From Amycolatopsis roodepoortensis (lineage in GTDB: Bacteria; Actinomycetota; Actinomycetes; Mycobacteriales; Pseudonocardiaceae), in the NCBI RefSeq assembly GCF_014873915.1, contig NZ_JADBEJ010000004.1:496001-560000 (forward strand): DNA of 64,000 nucleotides, written 5' to 3'. How positions within the stretch are numbered: position 1 is the stretch's first letter; every line of letters begins with the position of its first letter. The position numbers and the translations under genes are program-made. The notes beneath the pieces were generated by a model that worked only from the letters and a program-made list of their open reading frames with translations, was not told the DNA's origin and ran no database searches. Below, piece after piece: positions 33,766 through 42,196 of this stretch.

Positions 33766-35106
33766 ATGTCGCAGCTCGGCGAGATCCAGCAGGCCATTCT
33801 GAACGATGACCTCGGCGCCGTGGCGTCGCTCGACGTGCCGGAGTCCTATCGCGGGGTGACCGTGCACAAGGACGAGGCCGGCATGTTCGAAGGCCTCGAA
33901 AGCCGGGACAAGGACCCGCGCAAGTCGCTGCACGTCGACGAGGTCCCGACGCCGGAACTCGGCCCGGGCGAGGCGCTGGTCGCGGTCATGGCGAGCGCGA
34001 TCAACTACAACACCGTCTGGACCTCGATCTTCGAACCGGTCTCGACGTTCAAGTTCCTGGAGCGCTACGGGCGGCTTTCGCCGCTGTCGAAGCGCCACGA
34101 CCTGCCCTATCACGTCGTCGGCTCGGACCTGTCCGGTGTCGTGCTGCGCACCGGTCCCGGCGTGCACAACTGGAAGCCGGGCGACGAGGTCGTCGCGCAC
34201 TGCCTCAACGTCGAACTCGAGGGCCCGGACGGGCACAACGACACGATGCTCGACACCGAGCAGCGGATCTGGGGTTTCGAGACGAACTTCGGCGGGCTCG
34301 CGGAGATCGCGCTGGTGAAGGCGAACCAGCTGATGCCGAAGCCGGGACACCTCACCTGGGAGGAGGCCGCCTCCCCCGGTCTGGTGAACTCCACGGCCTA
34401 CCGCCAGCTCGTCTCGCGCAACGGCGCCGACATGAAGCAGGGCGACGTCGTGCTGATCTGGGGCGCTTCGGGCGGCCTCGGCTCCTACGCGACGCAGTAC
34501 GCGCTCAACGGCGGCGCGATCCCGGTGTGCGTGGTCTCCAGCCCCGAGAAGGCGGAGATCTGCCGGAAGCTGGGCGCGGAGCTGATCATCGATCGCAACG
34601 CCGAGGGCTACAAGTTCTGGAAGGACGAGAACAACCAGGACCCGAAGGAGTGGCAGCGGTTCGGCAAGAAGATCCGCGAGCTGACCGGCGGCGAGGACCC
34701 GGACATCGTTTTCGAGCACCCGGGCCGCGAAACCTTCGGCGCTTCCGTCTACGCCGCGCGCAAGGGCGGCACGATCGTCACGTGCGCGTCGACTTCCGGC
34801 TACATGCACCAGTACGACAACCGTTACCTGTGGATGAACCTCAAGCGGATCATCGGCAGCCACTTCGCCAACTACCGCGAATCGTGGGAAGCGAACCGGC
34901 TGATCGCGAAAGGTCTGATCCACCCGACGCTGTCGAAGACCTACTCGCTCGAAGAGACCGGGCAGGCCGCGCTGGACGTCCACCGCAACGCGCATCAGGG
35001 CAAGGTCGGCGTGCTCGCCCTTGCGCCGGAAGAAGGTCTGGGTGTCCGGAACCACGAGCTGCGCGAAAAGCACATCGACGGGATCAACGCCTTCCGGAAC
35101 GTTTAG
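33766..35106 (+). CDS. ccrA: Crotonyl-CoA carboxylase/reductase
   Basis: 446 residues from ATG 33766 (GGAGG six bases upstream). A medium-chain dehydrogenase with the long CCR features: INYNTVWTSIFEPVSTF, the NADPH loop WGASGGLGSYATQYA (about residues 228-242), FEHPGRETFGASVYAARKGG and GSHFANYRESWEANRL. It reductively carboxylates crotonyl-CoA to ethylmalonyl-CoA with NADPH and CO2, the key step of the ethylmalonyl-CoA pathway and the source of ethylmalonyl-CoA extender units for polyketides. The adjacent epimerase, thiolase and MeaB support the acetate-assimilation or extender-unit role. Confidence 0.94.
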   Translation: MSQLGEIQQAILNDDLGAVASLDVPESYRGVTVHKDEAGMFEGLESRDKDPRKSLHVDEVPTPELGPGEALVAVMASAINYNTVWTSIFEPVSTFKFLERYGRLSPLSKRHDLPYHVVGSDLSGVVLRTGPGVHNWKPGDEVVAHCLNVELEGPDGHNDTMLDTEQRIWGFETNFGGLAEIALVKANQLMPKPGHLTWEEAASPGLVNSTAYRQLVSRNGADMKQGDVVLIWGASGGLGSYATQYALNGGAIPVCVVSSPEKAEICRKLGAELIIDRNAEGYKFWKDENNQDPKEWQRFGKKIRELTGGEDPDIVFEHPGRETFGASVYAARKGGTIVTCASTSGYMHQYDNRYLWMNLKRIIGSHFANYRESWEANRLIAKGLIHPTLSKTYSLEETGQAALDVHRNAHQGKVGVLALAPEEGLGVRNHELREKHIDGINAFRNV

Positions 35107-35183
35107 CGCGCCGGAACGTGCTTTCGCCGCGCGTTGCGTGGGTGCTCACCCTTCCGTGACTCCAGCTCGACTACGGTAGAAGA

Positions 35184-36320
35184 ATGAGCCTTGGCGAGGA
35201 ACGGGAGCTAGTGCCGCTGGGAGCCGGCTTCGACGTGGCGAAGCGCGGTTACAGCCGTGCGCAGGTCGACGAACATCTCGAACGGCTGGACGCCGATCTG
35301 AAGATGCTCACCGCCGATCGCGATGCCGCCATCGCACAGGCGGGCGACCTGGCACGGCAGCTGGAGATCGCACGCGGTGAGATCGCGGACCTGCGCGGGC
35401 AGGTCGACCGGCTCGCCCAGCCGCCGACCAGCGTCGAAGGCCTTTCCGAGCGCCTGCAGCGCATGTTGCGGCTCGCGCAGGACGAGGCCGCCGACACCAA
35501 GGCGCGCGCGGAAGCCGAAGCCGGGCATATCCGCGCGAAGGCGGAGACCGACGCGAGCGCCATGCGGGCCCGCTACGAGCAGCTGCTCAACGAGCTCGAC
35601 CTCCGTCGCAAGGAGATGGAGGCCGAGCACCGCGGCGTGCTCGAGAAGGCCCGCGCCGAGGCGAAGGACATCATCGACAAGGCGAAGGCCGAGCGCGACA
35701 AGCTCGACGCCGAGTCGCAGCAGCGCCGCACACAGGTCGAAGAGGACTTCGAGATCGCGATGGCGTCGCGGCGTACCGAGGCCATGCACGCGCTGGCCGA
35801 GCAGGAGGCCGCGAGCAAGGCCGAGGCCGCCCGCCGCGTCCGCGAGGCCACCGAGGACGCCGCCGCCATCCGCGCGAAGGTGCTCGAAGAGGAGACGGCG
35901 GCCAAGGCCGACATCGAACGCCGTCAGCGCGAGTCCGTCGCCGACGCCAACAAGCGCAAGCAGGACTCGATCACCGAGGCCAACGCCCGGCTCGCCGAGG
36001 CGGCCGACGAGGCACGCCGCCGCGTCCGGCAGGCCACCGAAGAGTCCAACCGGCGGATCACGCAGGCCACCGAACGGGTCGAAGCGCTCCGCAAGGTGCG
36101 CTCCAGCCTGGCCGAGCAGGTCCGCTCCGCGCGGACCGCGCTCGCCGAGGCGACGCACGTGCTCGGCGACGAACCGCATGTCCCGGCGGACCTGAAGGCG
36201 AAGCCGTCGCCCGACTCGGAAGCCACCGTGCAGCTCCGGACGGCCGATGTGCCGAAGGCCACATCCGGCGCGAAGCCTTCACCGCGACCTGCGGCAGCGC
36301 AGAAACCGACTGGCGAGTAA
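35184..36320 (+). CDS. DivIVA-domain coiled-coil protein
   Basis: 378 residues from ATG 35184. A short DivIVA-like head (GFDVAKRGYSRAQVDEHLERLDADL, about residues 13-38) is followed by a nearly unbroken coiled coil rich in Ala, Glu, Arg and Lys to residue 330, then a disordered Pro-rich tail. Such proteins (Wag31/DivIVA, FilP and Scy relatives) mark membrane curvature and organise polar growth in actinomycetes. This one is not the main DivIVA, which is usually encoded by the septum cluster. Single gene. Confidence 0.78.
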   Translation: MSLGEERELVPLGAGFDVAKRGYSRAQVDEHLERLDADLKMLTADRDAAIAQAGDLARQLEIARGEIADLRGQVDRLAQPPTSVEGLSERLQRMLRLAQDEAADTKARAEAEAGHIRAKAETDASAMRARYEQLLNELDLRRKEMEAEHRGVLEKARAEAKDIIDKAKAERDKLDAESQQRRTQVEEDFEIAMASRRTEAMHALAEQEAASKAEAARRVREATEDAAAIRAKVLEEETAAKADIERRQRESVADANKRKQDSITEANARLAEAADEARRRVRQATEESNRRITQATERVEALRKVRSSLAEQVRSARTALAEATHVLGDEPHVPADLKAKPSPDSEATVQLRTADVPKATSGAKPSPRPAAAQKPTGE

Positions 36321-36425
36321 CCTTTTCACCCGACCGTGCTCACGACGGCCTGCGAGGCCGCCGACGAGCGGTTATCGTCGCTGCTCGCGCGCAGGTGCGG
36401 GCTGTCAGATCGGTGGAGGTTGCGG

Positions 36426-36875
36426 ATGGCTGCATATCGGACCGTGGTCGTGGGCACGGACGGATCGGATTCCTCGTTCGCCGCGGTCGACCGGGCGGCG
36501 GGTGTCGCCGGGGACTCCGGAGCGACCCTGGTCATCGTGTGCGCCTACTACCCCGCCAACAAGGGCGACGTGGAAAAGGCGCAGGACGTCCTCGGCGACG
36601 AGGCGTACCAGGTCGTCGGCTCGGCGCCCGCCGAGGACACCCTCCTGTCCGCCCGCGACCGGGCGGCGAAGGCCGGCGCGAAGACCATCGAGACCGCCGC
36701 GGTCGTGGGCGACCCGGTCGACTCGCTGCGCAAGGTCGTCGCCGAGCGCTCCGCGGACCTGCTGGTGGTCGGCAACCGCGGGCTGAACACGCTCGCGGGC
36801 CGCATCCTCGGCTCCGTGCCGTCCGAGGTCGCGCGGAAGTCCGGGGTGGACGTGCTCATCGTCCACACCACCTGA
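36426..36875 (+). CDS. Universal stress protein (UspA family)
   Basis: 149 residues from ATG 36426 behind GGAGG. The ATP-binding Usp pattern is intact: VVVGTDGSDSS at the N-terminus, then VVGNRGLNTLAGRILGSVPSEVARKSGVDVLIVH at the C-terminus (G-2x-G-9x-G-S). It likely binds ATP or cAMP, as in mycobacterial homologues. It overlaps the adenylate cyclase gene by one base (TGATG), so the two are translationally coupled, an attractive cAMP link. Confidence 0.9.
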   Translation: MAAYRTVVVGTDGSDSSFAAVDRAAGVAGDSGATLVIVCAYYPANKGDVEKAQDVLGDEAYQVVGSAPAEDTLLSARDRAAKAGAKTIETAAVVGDPVDSLRKVVAERSADLLVVGNRGLNTLAGRILGSVPSEVARKSGVDVLIVHTT

Positions 36876-38023
36876 TGCCCGAACCCGGCGAGATCTCGCC
36901 CGACGCGCTGCAACAGCGCCTCGAACGGATCCTGCTCGGTGGAAGGCGCAAGTACACCCGGCTCGAAGTCGCCGAGAAGGCAGGCGTTCCCGAAGAACGC
37001 TCTCGGCGGCTTTGGCGTGCGCTGGGCTTCGCGACGGTCGACGACGACGAGGTCGTCTTCACCGACGCCGACATCGAAGCGATCCGCACGGCCGATCAGC
37101 TGATGAACTCGGGGCTGATCGACCCGAGCATCGAACTGGCCGTGACGCGTGCGCTGGGCCAGCACCTTTCGCGGCTCGCGGAATGGCAGGTCCACATGCT
37201 GTGGACGATGATCACCGAGAACAAGGAGATCGGCACGAGCGAACGCCAGATCGGGCGGCTCGTCGAGCGGCTGCTGCCCGAGCTGGAGAAGGTGCAGGAG
37301 TTCGTCTGGCGTCGCCACCTGGCCGCCTACGCCGGCCGGGCGCTGGCCATGCCGGAGGAAGACCTCGAAGCGAGGACCGAAGTGGTCGGCTTCGTCGACA
37401 TGGTCGGCTACACCCGGCTGACCAGGCAGGTCGGCGAAGAAGAGCTGACCGACATCCTCGACCGGTTCGAATCCGTCGCCACCGAGGTGGTCGCCGACCA
37501 CCACGGGCGGATCGTGAAGATGATCGGCGACGAGGTCCTGTTCGTCGCCGACTCCGCCGTCGACGGGGCCGAGATCGCCCTCGCCCTGTCCGAACGCGCC
37601 GACGCCGACGAGACCCTGCCCTCCGTGCGCGCCGGGCTGGCTTCGGGCCGGATCCTCAGCCGGTTCGGCGACGTCTACGGCTCGGTCGTGAACCTCGCCG
37701 CCCGCCTCACCTCGACCGCGCGGCCGGGCACCATCCTGGTCGACAAGGAACTCGCGGCCGAGCTTTCAGGCTTCCCGCAGTACGAGGTTCGCTCGCGGCG
37801 GCCGGTTTCGGTGCGGGGCTACAGCCGGCTGCGGCCTTCGTCGCTCCGCCGGGCGCGGGACCGGCCTTCGGGCATGTTCGCGTCTTCGCAGCAGCTCGCC
37901 GCGGAGATGCTGGGGCTCACGCCTGGGAGCGCTCCGGACCCTGCGCCCGCTCCAGAGGAAGTCGAGGACGCCACCGCGGACTCGTTGCCGCCCCGGCCTC
38001 GGCCGAAGCGGCGGCGGCGCTGA
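36875..38023 (+). CDS. Class III adenylate cyclase with Rv1264-like regulatory domain
   Basis: 382 residues from ATG 36875. Residues 1-165 match the helical, pH-responsive inhibitory domain of mycobacterial Rv1264 (RKYTRLEVAEKAGVP...). Residues 166-340 are a class III cyclase domain with all six key residues: metal Asp175 (FVDMVGYT) and Asp219, base-specifying Lys215 and Asp266, transition-state Asn273 and Arg277; spacing equals that of Rv1264. It makes cAMP and acts as a homodimer in the cytoplasm. The C-terminal 40 residues are a Pro/Arg tail. Coupled to the universal stress protein upstream. Confidence 0.92.
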   Translation: MPEPGEISPDALQQRLERILLGGRRKYTRLEVAEKAGVPEERSRRLWRALGFATVDDDEVVFTDADIEAIRTADQLMNSGLIDPSIELAVTRALGQHLSRLAEWQVHMLWTMITENKEIGTSERQIGRLVERLLPELEKVQEFVWRRHLAAYAGRALAMPEEDLEARTEVVGFVDMVGYTRLTRQVGEEELTDILDRFESVATEVVADHHGRIVKMIGDEVLFVADSAVDGAEIALALSERADADETLPSVRAGLASGRILSRFGDVYGSVVNLAARLTSTARPGTILVDKELAAELSGFPQYEVRSRRPVSVRGYSRLRPSSLRRARDRPSGMFASSQQLAAEMLGLTPGSAPDPAPAPEEVEDATADSLPPRPRPKRRRR

Positions 38024-38124
38024 TCCCCTGCCGGGGAGAGCAAGGGACCTTTGCTATCACTTCCGCGAGCGAGCCGGTCGTGAGTGGCGATTCGAGGTGG
38101 AGCTGACCTGTGATCGGGCGATTT

Positions 38125-38275
38125 CGCGTGACTGGAGGGACGGCACGCGTGATCAGATGGACGACACGCGTGATCAGGCGGACGGCTCTCGGCAGACCCG
38201 GCCGCCGACGCGTGTCGTCCGTCCAGTCACGCGTGTCGTCCATCTGATCACGTGTGCCGTCCGCCCGGTCACGCG
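38125..38275. repeat. Array of three direct and three inverted 21-bp repeats
   Basis: Three abutting 21-bp units (38125-38145, 38146-38166, 38167-38187) share CGCGTGA, seven variable bases, then GACGRC plus one base. After 25 bases three units follow in reverse orientation (38213-38233, 38234-38254, 38255-38275). Unit 2 matches the complement of unit 5 at 20 of 21 bases. The block lies between convergent adenylate cyclase and proA genes and can fold into one long imperfect hairpin. Confidence 0.9.
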
Positions 38276-38307
38276 AACTCCCGGTTCAGTCCAGGGAGCG
38301 AGGCCCG

Positions 38308-39540
38308 TCAGGCGGGCAGCACGGCGTACTGCCGCACGTAGAGATCGGTGTACGTGACCGGGCCGCGCGGACCGGGGACCTTGTCCAGGTTGATGCCGGT
38401 CTCGGGGACGGCGAGGAGCTTGAAGCCGTCGAGCAGCCGGGTCGGGGCGTTCCAGAAGACACCGGTGCCGGTGTACGCGTCGAAGAACGCGTCGGCCGCT
38501 TCGCTGCTTTCGGTCGCGATGCCGGCGGCCAGACCCGAGGTCCGTTCGTTGGCGATCTCCGCCGCTTCGGGCAGGCCGGAGACCTTCGCGACGGTGACGG
38601 TCGCTTCGCGGTCGGAGTCGAGCGCCCATTCGTAGCCGATGGCGTGCTCGTGCGGCGCGAGCGACGGGGTGACGCCCCGCTCGGCCAGCGCGCCGGAGAT
38701 GGCGGGCCAGACGCGATCGTGCGCGCTCTCGTGGATCAGCAGCAGATTCAGCCGGTTGCAGACGCCGAGCCGGTCGAGACTGTTGAAGACCAGGTCGCGC
38801 ACCTTGTCGGTGTCGGCAGCCTCGTCGACGTAGAGCACGCCGCCGCCATCGGCGTGCGCCAGCGTGCGGACGCCGTGGACGGCCGCCTCGGTGGCCAGTG
38901 CCCGGGTGCTGTCACCGCTGCCGCGCAGGATGACCAGCGGCACGAGTGCGGGGAACCGGACCAGCGCGGAAGCCGCTTCGCGTTCGGCGCGCGGCACCAG
39001 CTGGATGACGTCCGGATCGATACCCGCCTCGGAGAGCGCGGGCGCGATGACGGTCTCGCGCAGGCGCTGCGCCGAGCCGAGCGCGGCGGAACCCGTGCGG
39101 AGCACGCCGCCGTTGCGCGACTTCACCAGCTGCGAGGCGACGTCCACCGTGACGTTCGGGCGCGCCTCGTAGTTCGCGCCGATCACGCCGACCGGGCGGC
39201 GGCGTTCCACCAGCCGCAGGCCTCCGTCCAAAGTGGACACGTCGACGGACCGCTCCTGATGCGGCGCACCCGCCAGGAGACGGAGCTGTTCGGCCATCCC
39301 GGTCAGCCGCTCGGGCGTGATGGTGAGCCTGTCGAGCAGGCCCGCGCTCATGCCGTCCTCGCGCGCTTTGGCGATGTCGGCCTGGTTCGCTTCGAGCACG
39401 ACGTCGGCGTGCTCGGCCAGCTTGTCCGCCATGGCGTTCAGCGCGGCGTCGATCGCCTCCGCGGTCGCGGCGGCGAGTGACGGCGCGGCCCGTTTCGCCG
39501 ATCGAGCGCATTCCTCGACGGCCTTGGCGACCTCGTCCAT
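38308..39540 (-). CDS. proA: Gamma-glutamyl phosphate reductase
   Basis: 410 residues from ATG 39540. The aldehyde-dehydrogenase-like fold carries the catalytic Cys at 261 in GVCNRLN and the flanking motifs RRPVGVIGANYEARPNVT, SRNGGVLRTGSAA and GTGVFWNAPTRLLDGF. It reduces gamma-glutamyl phosphate to glutamate semialdehyde with NADPH in proline biosynthesis. ProB is not adjacent. The unusual VCNRLN (most family members read VCNA or VCNS) is a minor difference. Downstream lies the 21-bp repeat block. Confidence 0.93.
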   Translation of the reverse strand: MDEVAKAVEECARSAKRAAPSLAAATAEAIDAALNAMADKLAEHADVVLEANQADIAKAREDGMSAGLLDRLTITPERLTGMAEQLRLLAGAPHQERSVDVSTLDGGLRLVERRRPVGVIGANYEARPNVTVDVASQLVKSRNGGVLRTGSAALGSAQRLRETVIAPALSEAGIDPDVIQLVPRAEREAASALVRFPALVPLVILRGSGDSTRALATEAAVHGVRTLAHADGGGVLYVDEAADTDKVRDLVFNSLDRLGVCNRLNLLLIHESAHDRVWPAISGALAERGVTPSLAPHEHAIGYEWALDSDREATVTVAKVSGLPEAAEIANERTSGLAAGIATESSEAADAFFDAYTGTGVFWNAPTRLLDGFKLLAVPETGINLDKVPGPRGPVTYTDLYVRQYAVLPA

Positions 39541-39592
39541 CTGCTGACTCCTTCCGCGCGGAACGAGCCATCAGTCTGCCGTACCGCCCCGG

Positions 39593-40306
39593 TCAGGCGA
39601 CGGTCGGCTCCAGCAGCCACAACCCGCCCGCGAAGAGACAGCTCACCGTCAGCACGGCCATCACCAGCACCCACAGCACCGCGGGCATCCCGGTGAGCCT
39701 GCCGAGCTGATCGGCGTCGGAATCCCGCGCCGCTCCCCGGCGCCGCTTGATCTGCAGCTCGACCACCGGCCGGACACCACCGAACAACAGGAACCAGGTC
39801 AGCAGGTAGACGAAGATCGCCTGGAACCACGAGGGCGCCACCAGCGCGACCAGCCCGAGCACCACCGAGCTGGCGACCACGGTGAACACGCCGTAGGTGT
39901 TGCGCACCATCACCAGCACGCCCAGCAGCATCAGCGCCATCGTGATCAGCACGACGGTGATCAGGTCCGACGAGAGCAGCCCCGCGAAGACCAGCCCGAG
40001 CACCGCCGCCGCCGGGTACCCGGCCAGCGCGGTGAACGCCATCCCCGGGCCCTCCGGTTTGCCACGGGAGACCGTGACGCCGGAGGTGTCCGAGTGCAGC
40101 TTGATGCCCTGCAGGCGGCGCCCGACCAGCACCGCCGCCAGCGCGTGACCCGCCTCGTGGACGAGGGTGATCAGGTTGCGGGCGATCCGCCAAGGCCTGC
40201 CCGAAAGCACCACGAGCAGCGCGAGGCCACCGGTGACCAGGGTGATCGTGCCGGGAGGGGTGGACTGGGCGATGTCGGAAACCGTTTCGGCGGGAGACGA
40301 GCTCAC
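39593..40306 (-). CDS. M50-type membrane metalloprotease
   Basis: 237 residues from GTG 40306. Hydrophobic throughout with about six helices; the zinc motif LVHEAGHALAAVLVGRR lies in the second helix near residue 49 (HEAGH). This is the M50B-like family of site-2-type intramembrane proteases found across actinobacteria. A second conserved NPDG-type aspartate motif is not obvious, so activity is uncertain. It is downstream of the AlkA-like gene on the same strand but 36 bp apart. Confidence 0.78.
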   Translation of the reverse strand: MSSSPAETVSDIAQSTPPGTITLVTGGLALLVVLSGRPWRIARNLITLVHEAGHALAAVLVGRRLQGIKLHSDTSGVTVSRGKPEGPGMAFTALAGYPAAAVLGLVFAGLLSSDLITVVLITMALMLLGVLVMVRNTYGVFTVVASSVVLGLVALVAPSWFQAIFVYLLTWFLLFGGVRPVVELQIKRRRGAARDSDADQLGRLTGMPAVLWVLVMAVLTVSCLFAGGLWLLEPTVA

Positions 40307-40341
40307 CTCGTCAGCTCACCACAAGCCGGATATGTCCCGTG

Positions 40342-41283
40342 TCAGGCGGTCATCGAACCTCCGATCCCGCGCGTGCGAAACTCCCCGTCGTTGCGCAGGG
40401 CGAAAGCCACCCAACTGCGGAAGGGCCGCCACACCGCGGACAGCTCTTCCAGCTCCTCGGGTGGCGCCAGCGGCAGGTCGTACGCGACCCGCATGGCCTC
40501 CTGCAACCGGGGCTCGCCACTGGGGAAGACGTCCGGGTGCCCGGCGCCCCGGATCAGGATCAGCTGCGCCGAGAACGGGCCGATCCCCGGCAAGCGCTGC
40601 AACCAGCGCAACGCGTCCGGCACCGGCATCGCACGCAGGTACGCGGCGTCGAGCAGACCGTCCTTGGCGGCGTTGGCCACCGCGCGCAACCGCTCGGCCT
40701 TCACCTCCGGCAGCGCCCGCCCGGCCTCCGGCCCGGCCAGGACGTCCGGCGCGGGGAACGACCTGAGGACCTTCCCGCCGACGTCCACCGGCCTGCCGAA
40801 CTCCTCGGCGAGCCGTCGTTTCACCGTGGCCGCCTGGGACATCCCCGCCCGGTGGCTCAGGATCGCCCAGCAGGCCGCTTCATAGGGCGAATGGAACAGC
40901 ACCGGCCTCAGCCCGGGGTGCGCCTGCTGGAGGCGGCGCACCACGGGATCCGCCGTGCCGACCTTGGCGAAGCCGACGCCGTCGACGTCCACCGACAGGA
41001 TCCGCCGGACCTGGGCGCCGACTTCGACGGCGAGGCCTTCCTCGGCGAAGACCTCCACCTCGATCGAACCGGGCGATCTCTGTCTGACGGCCGCACCGAC
41101 GTGCTCCCAGCCCGCCTCGGCGGGAAAGGCGAAGCGCAGGGTGCCGGGTTCGGCGGCGGCGTCCGCGCGGCACGCGGGCGGGAAATCGGTCAGGAAGCGG
41201 ATGGACTTGTCGAGGTCGAACGGGCCGCGCACCGGGATGCGAAGCGTGGTCGAGGCGGTGTGCTGCAGGATCGAGCCGGTCAT
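40342..41283 (-). CDS. AlkA-like DNA-3-methyladenine glycosylase
   Basis: 313 residues from ATG 41283 with AAGGAG upstream. N-terminal beta-rich domain, then an HhH-GPD domain: helix-hairpin-helix WLQRLPGIGPFSAQLILIRG at about residues 228-248. The downstream segment PDVFPSGEPRL places Glu257 where AlkA proteins have the catalytic Asp (usual form FPxGD). Base-excision repair of alkylated bases is therefore likely but possibly altered. Divergent from a methyltransferase gene. Confidence 0.82.
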   Translation of the reverse strand: MTGSILQHTASTTLRIPVRGPFDLDKSIRFLTDFPPACRADAAAEPGTLRFAFPAEAGWEHVGAAVRQRSPGSIEVEVFAEEGLAVEVGAQVRRILSVDVDGVGFAKVGTADPVVRRLQQAHPGLRPVLFHSPYEAACWAILSHRAGMSQAATVKRRLAEEFGRPVDVGGKVLRSFPAPDVLAGPEAGRALPEVKAERLRAVANAAKDGLLDAAYLRAMPVPDALRWLQRLPGIGPFSAQLILIRGAGHPDVFPSGEPRLQEAMRVAYDLPLAPPEELEELSAVWRPFRSWVAFALRNDGEFRTRGIGGSMTA

Positions 41284-41425
41284 TTCGGGCTCCTTCGGCT
41301 GGGGAACGGCGACTCCCTCCGACGTTAGAGACGGCCACCGACAGTTTCGGGTCGCGGCGGCGGGAATGTCGCGAACGGGCCGGTCATGGCAGATTCTGGC
41401 GGTGAGGACCGTGAAGGGAGCAGCC

Positions 41426-42196
41426 ATGCCGGACCATCGCGAACGTCTGAGGAGCCTCCTGCGGCCGGGCACCACGCCCGCCGCCGACCGCAAGGATTTC
41501 CTTGACCTACTGGGGGAAATCCCGCAAGCGGGCCCCCCGACCGGACTCGCACAGCGGCTGATGCGCACCTCCGCCGTGCCGATGATCTACGAGCGGTACT
41601 GGCGTCCGACATTGGGCAGGGTCGCGAAAGGACTGAACGGCCCGAGCATGGCAGGCGAGGTCCGGATCGCGCTCGAAGCGCTCGGCCTGCGCCCCGGGCA
41701 GGTCGCGCTGGACGTCGCCTGCGGCACCGGCAGGTTCACCCGTGCCTTCGGCGAAGCGGTCGGGCCGGACGGGTTGTCCATCGGGCTCGACGGCTCGGTC
41801 TCCATGCTGGAGAAGGCCCTCGCCGCGCCCAATCCCCCTTCGGTGACCTATCTGCGCGCCGACGCCGTCGACCTGCCGCTCGACGATTCCACTGTGGACG
41901 CCGTCTGCTGTTTCGCCGCGCTGCACATGTTCGCCGATCCGGACGCGGCACTGGATTCGTTCGCCCGGGTGCTGAAACCCGGCGGCTCGCTGGTGGTGCT
42001 GACCAGTGCCCGGCACAGCGATCAGCCGATGCGGCTGGCGGACACCGTCCTCGGCAGGCTGAGCGGGCAGCGGATGTTCGACCGCGGCGAGATCGGGGCG
42101 AAGCTGTCCCGGCGCGGCTTCGACCACGTCGGCGAGCGGTACTCCGGTGTCACGCAGATCGTCACGGGCGAGCTAGGAGTTAACATCCGGAAATGA
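41426..42196 (+). CDS. SAM-dependent methyltransferase
   Basis: 256 residues from ATG 41426 (AAGGGAG upstream). A class I fold with motif I ALDVACGTGRFTRAF (about residues 92-106), acidic motif II in GLDGSVSMLEKAL, and RADAVDLPLDDSTVDAVCCFAALHMFADPDAALDSFARVLKPGGSLVV, the Ubie/MenG-like pattern. The 85-residue N-terminal extension (RPGTTPAADRKDFLDLL) is not recognised. Small-molecule substrate unknown. It overlaps the M20 peptidase gene by four bases, which may hint at a shared pathway. Confidence 0.85.
   Translation: MPDHRERLRSLLRPGTTPAADRKDFLDLLGEIPQAGPPTGLAQRLMRTSAVPMIYERYWRPTLGRVAKGLNGPSMAGEVRIALEALGLRPGQVALDVACGTGRFTRAFGEAVGPDGLSIGLDGSVSMLEKALAAPNPPSVTYLRADAVDLPLDDSTVDAVCCFAALHMFADPDAALDSFARVLKPGGSLVVLTSARHSDQPMRLADTVLGRLSGQRMFDRGEIGAKLSRRGFDHVGERYSGVTQIVTGELGVNIRK

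Noticed and set aside
38040-38056. AGCAAGGGACCTTTGCT imperfect palindrome after the adenylate cyclase
   Set aside because: Imperfect, short, and next to the far clearer 21-bp array; no second copy seen.
38125-38275. The six-unit array as a CRISPR
   Set aside because: Units abut with no unique spacers, orientation flips in the middle, and no cas genes are present.
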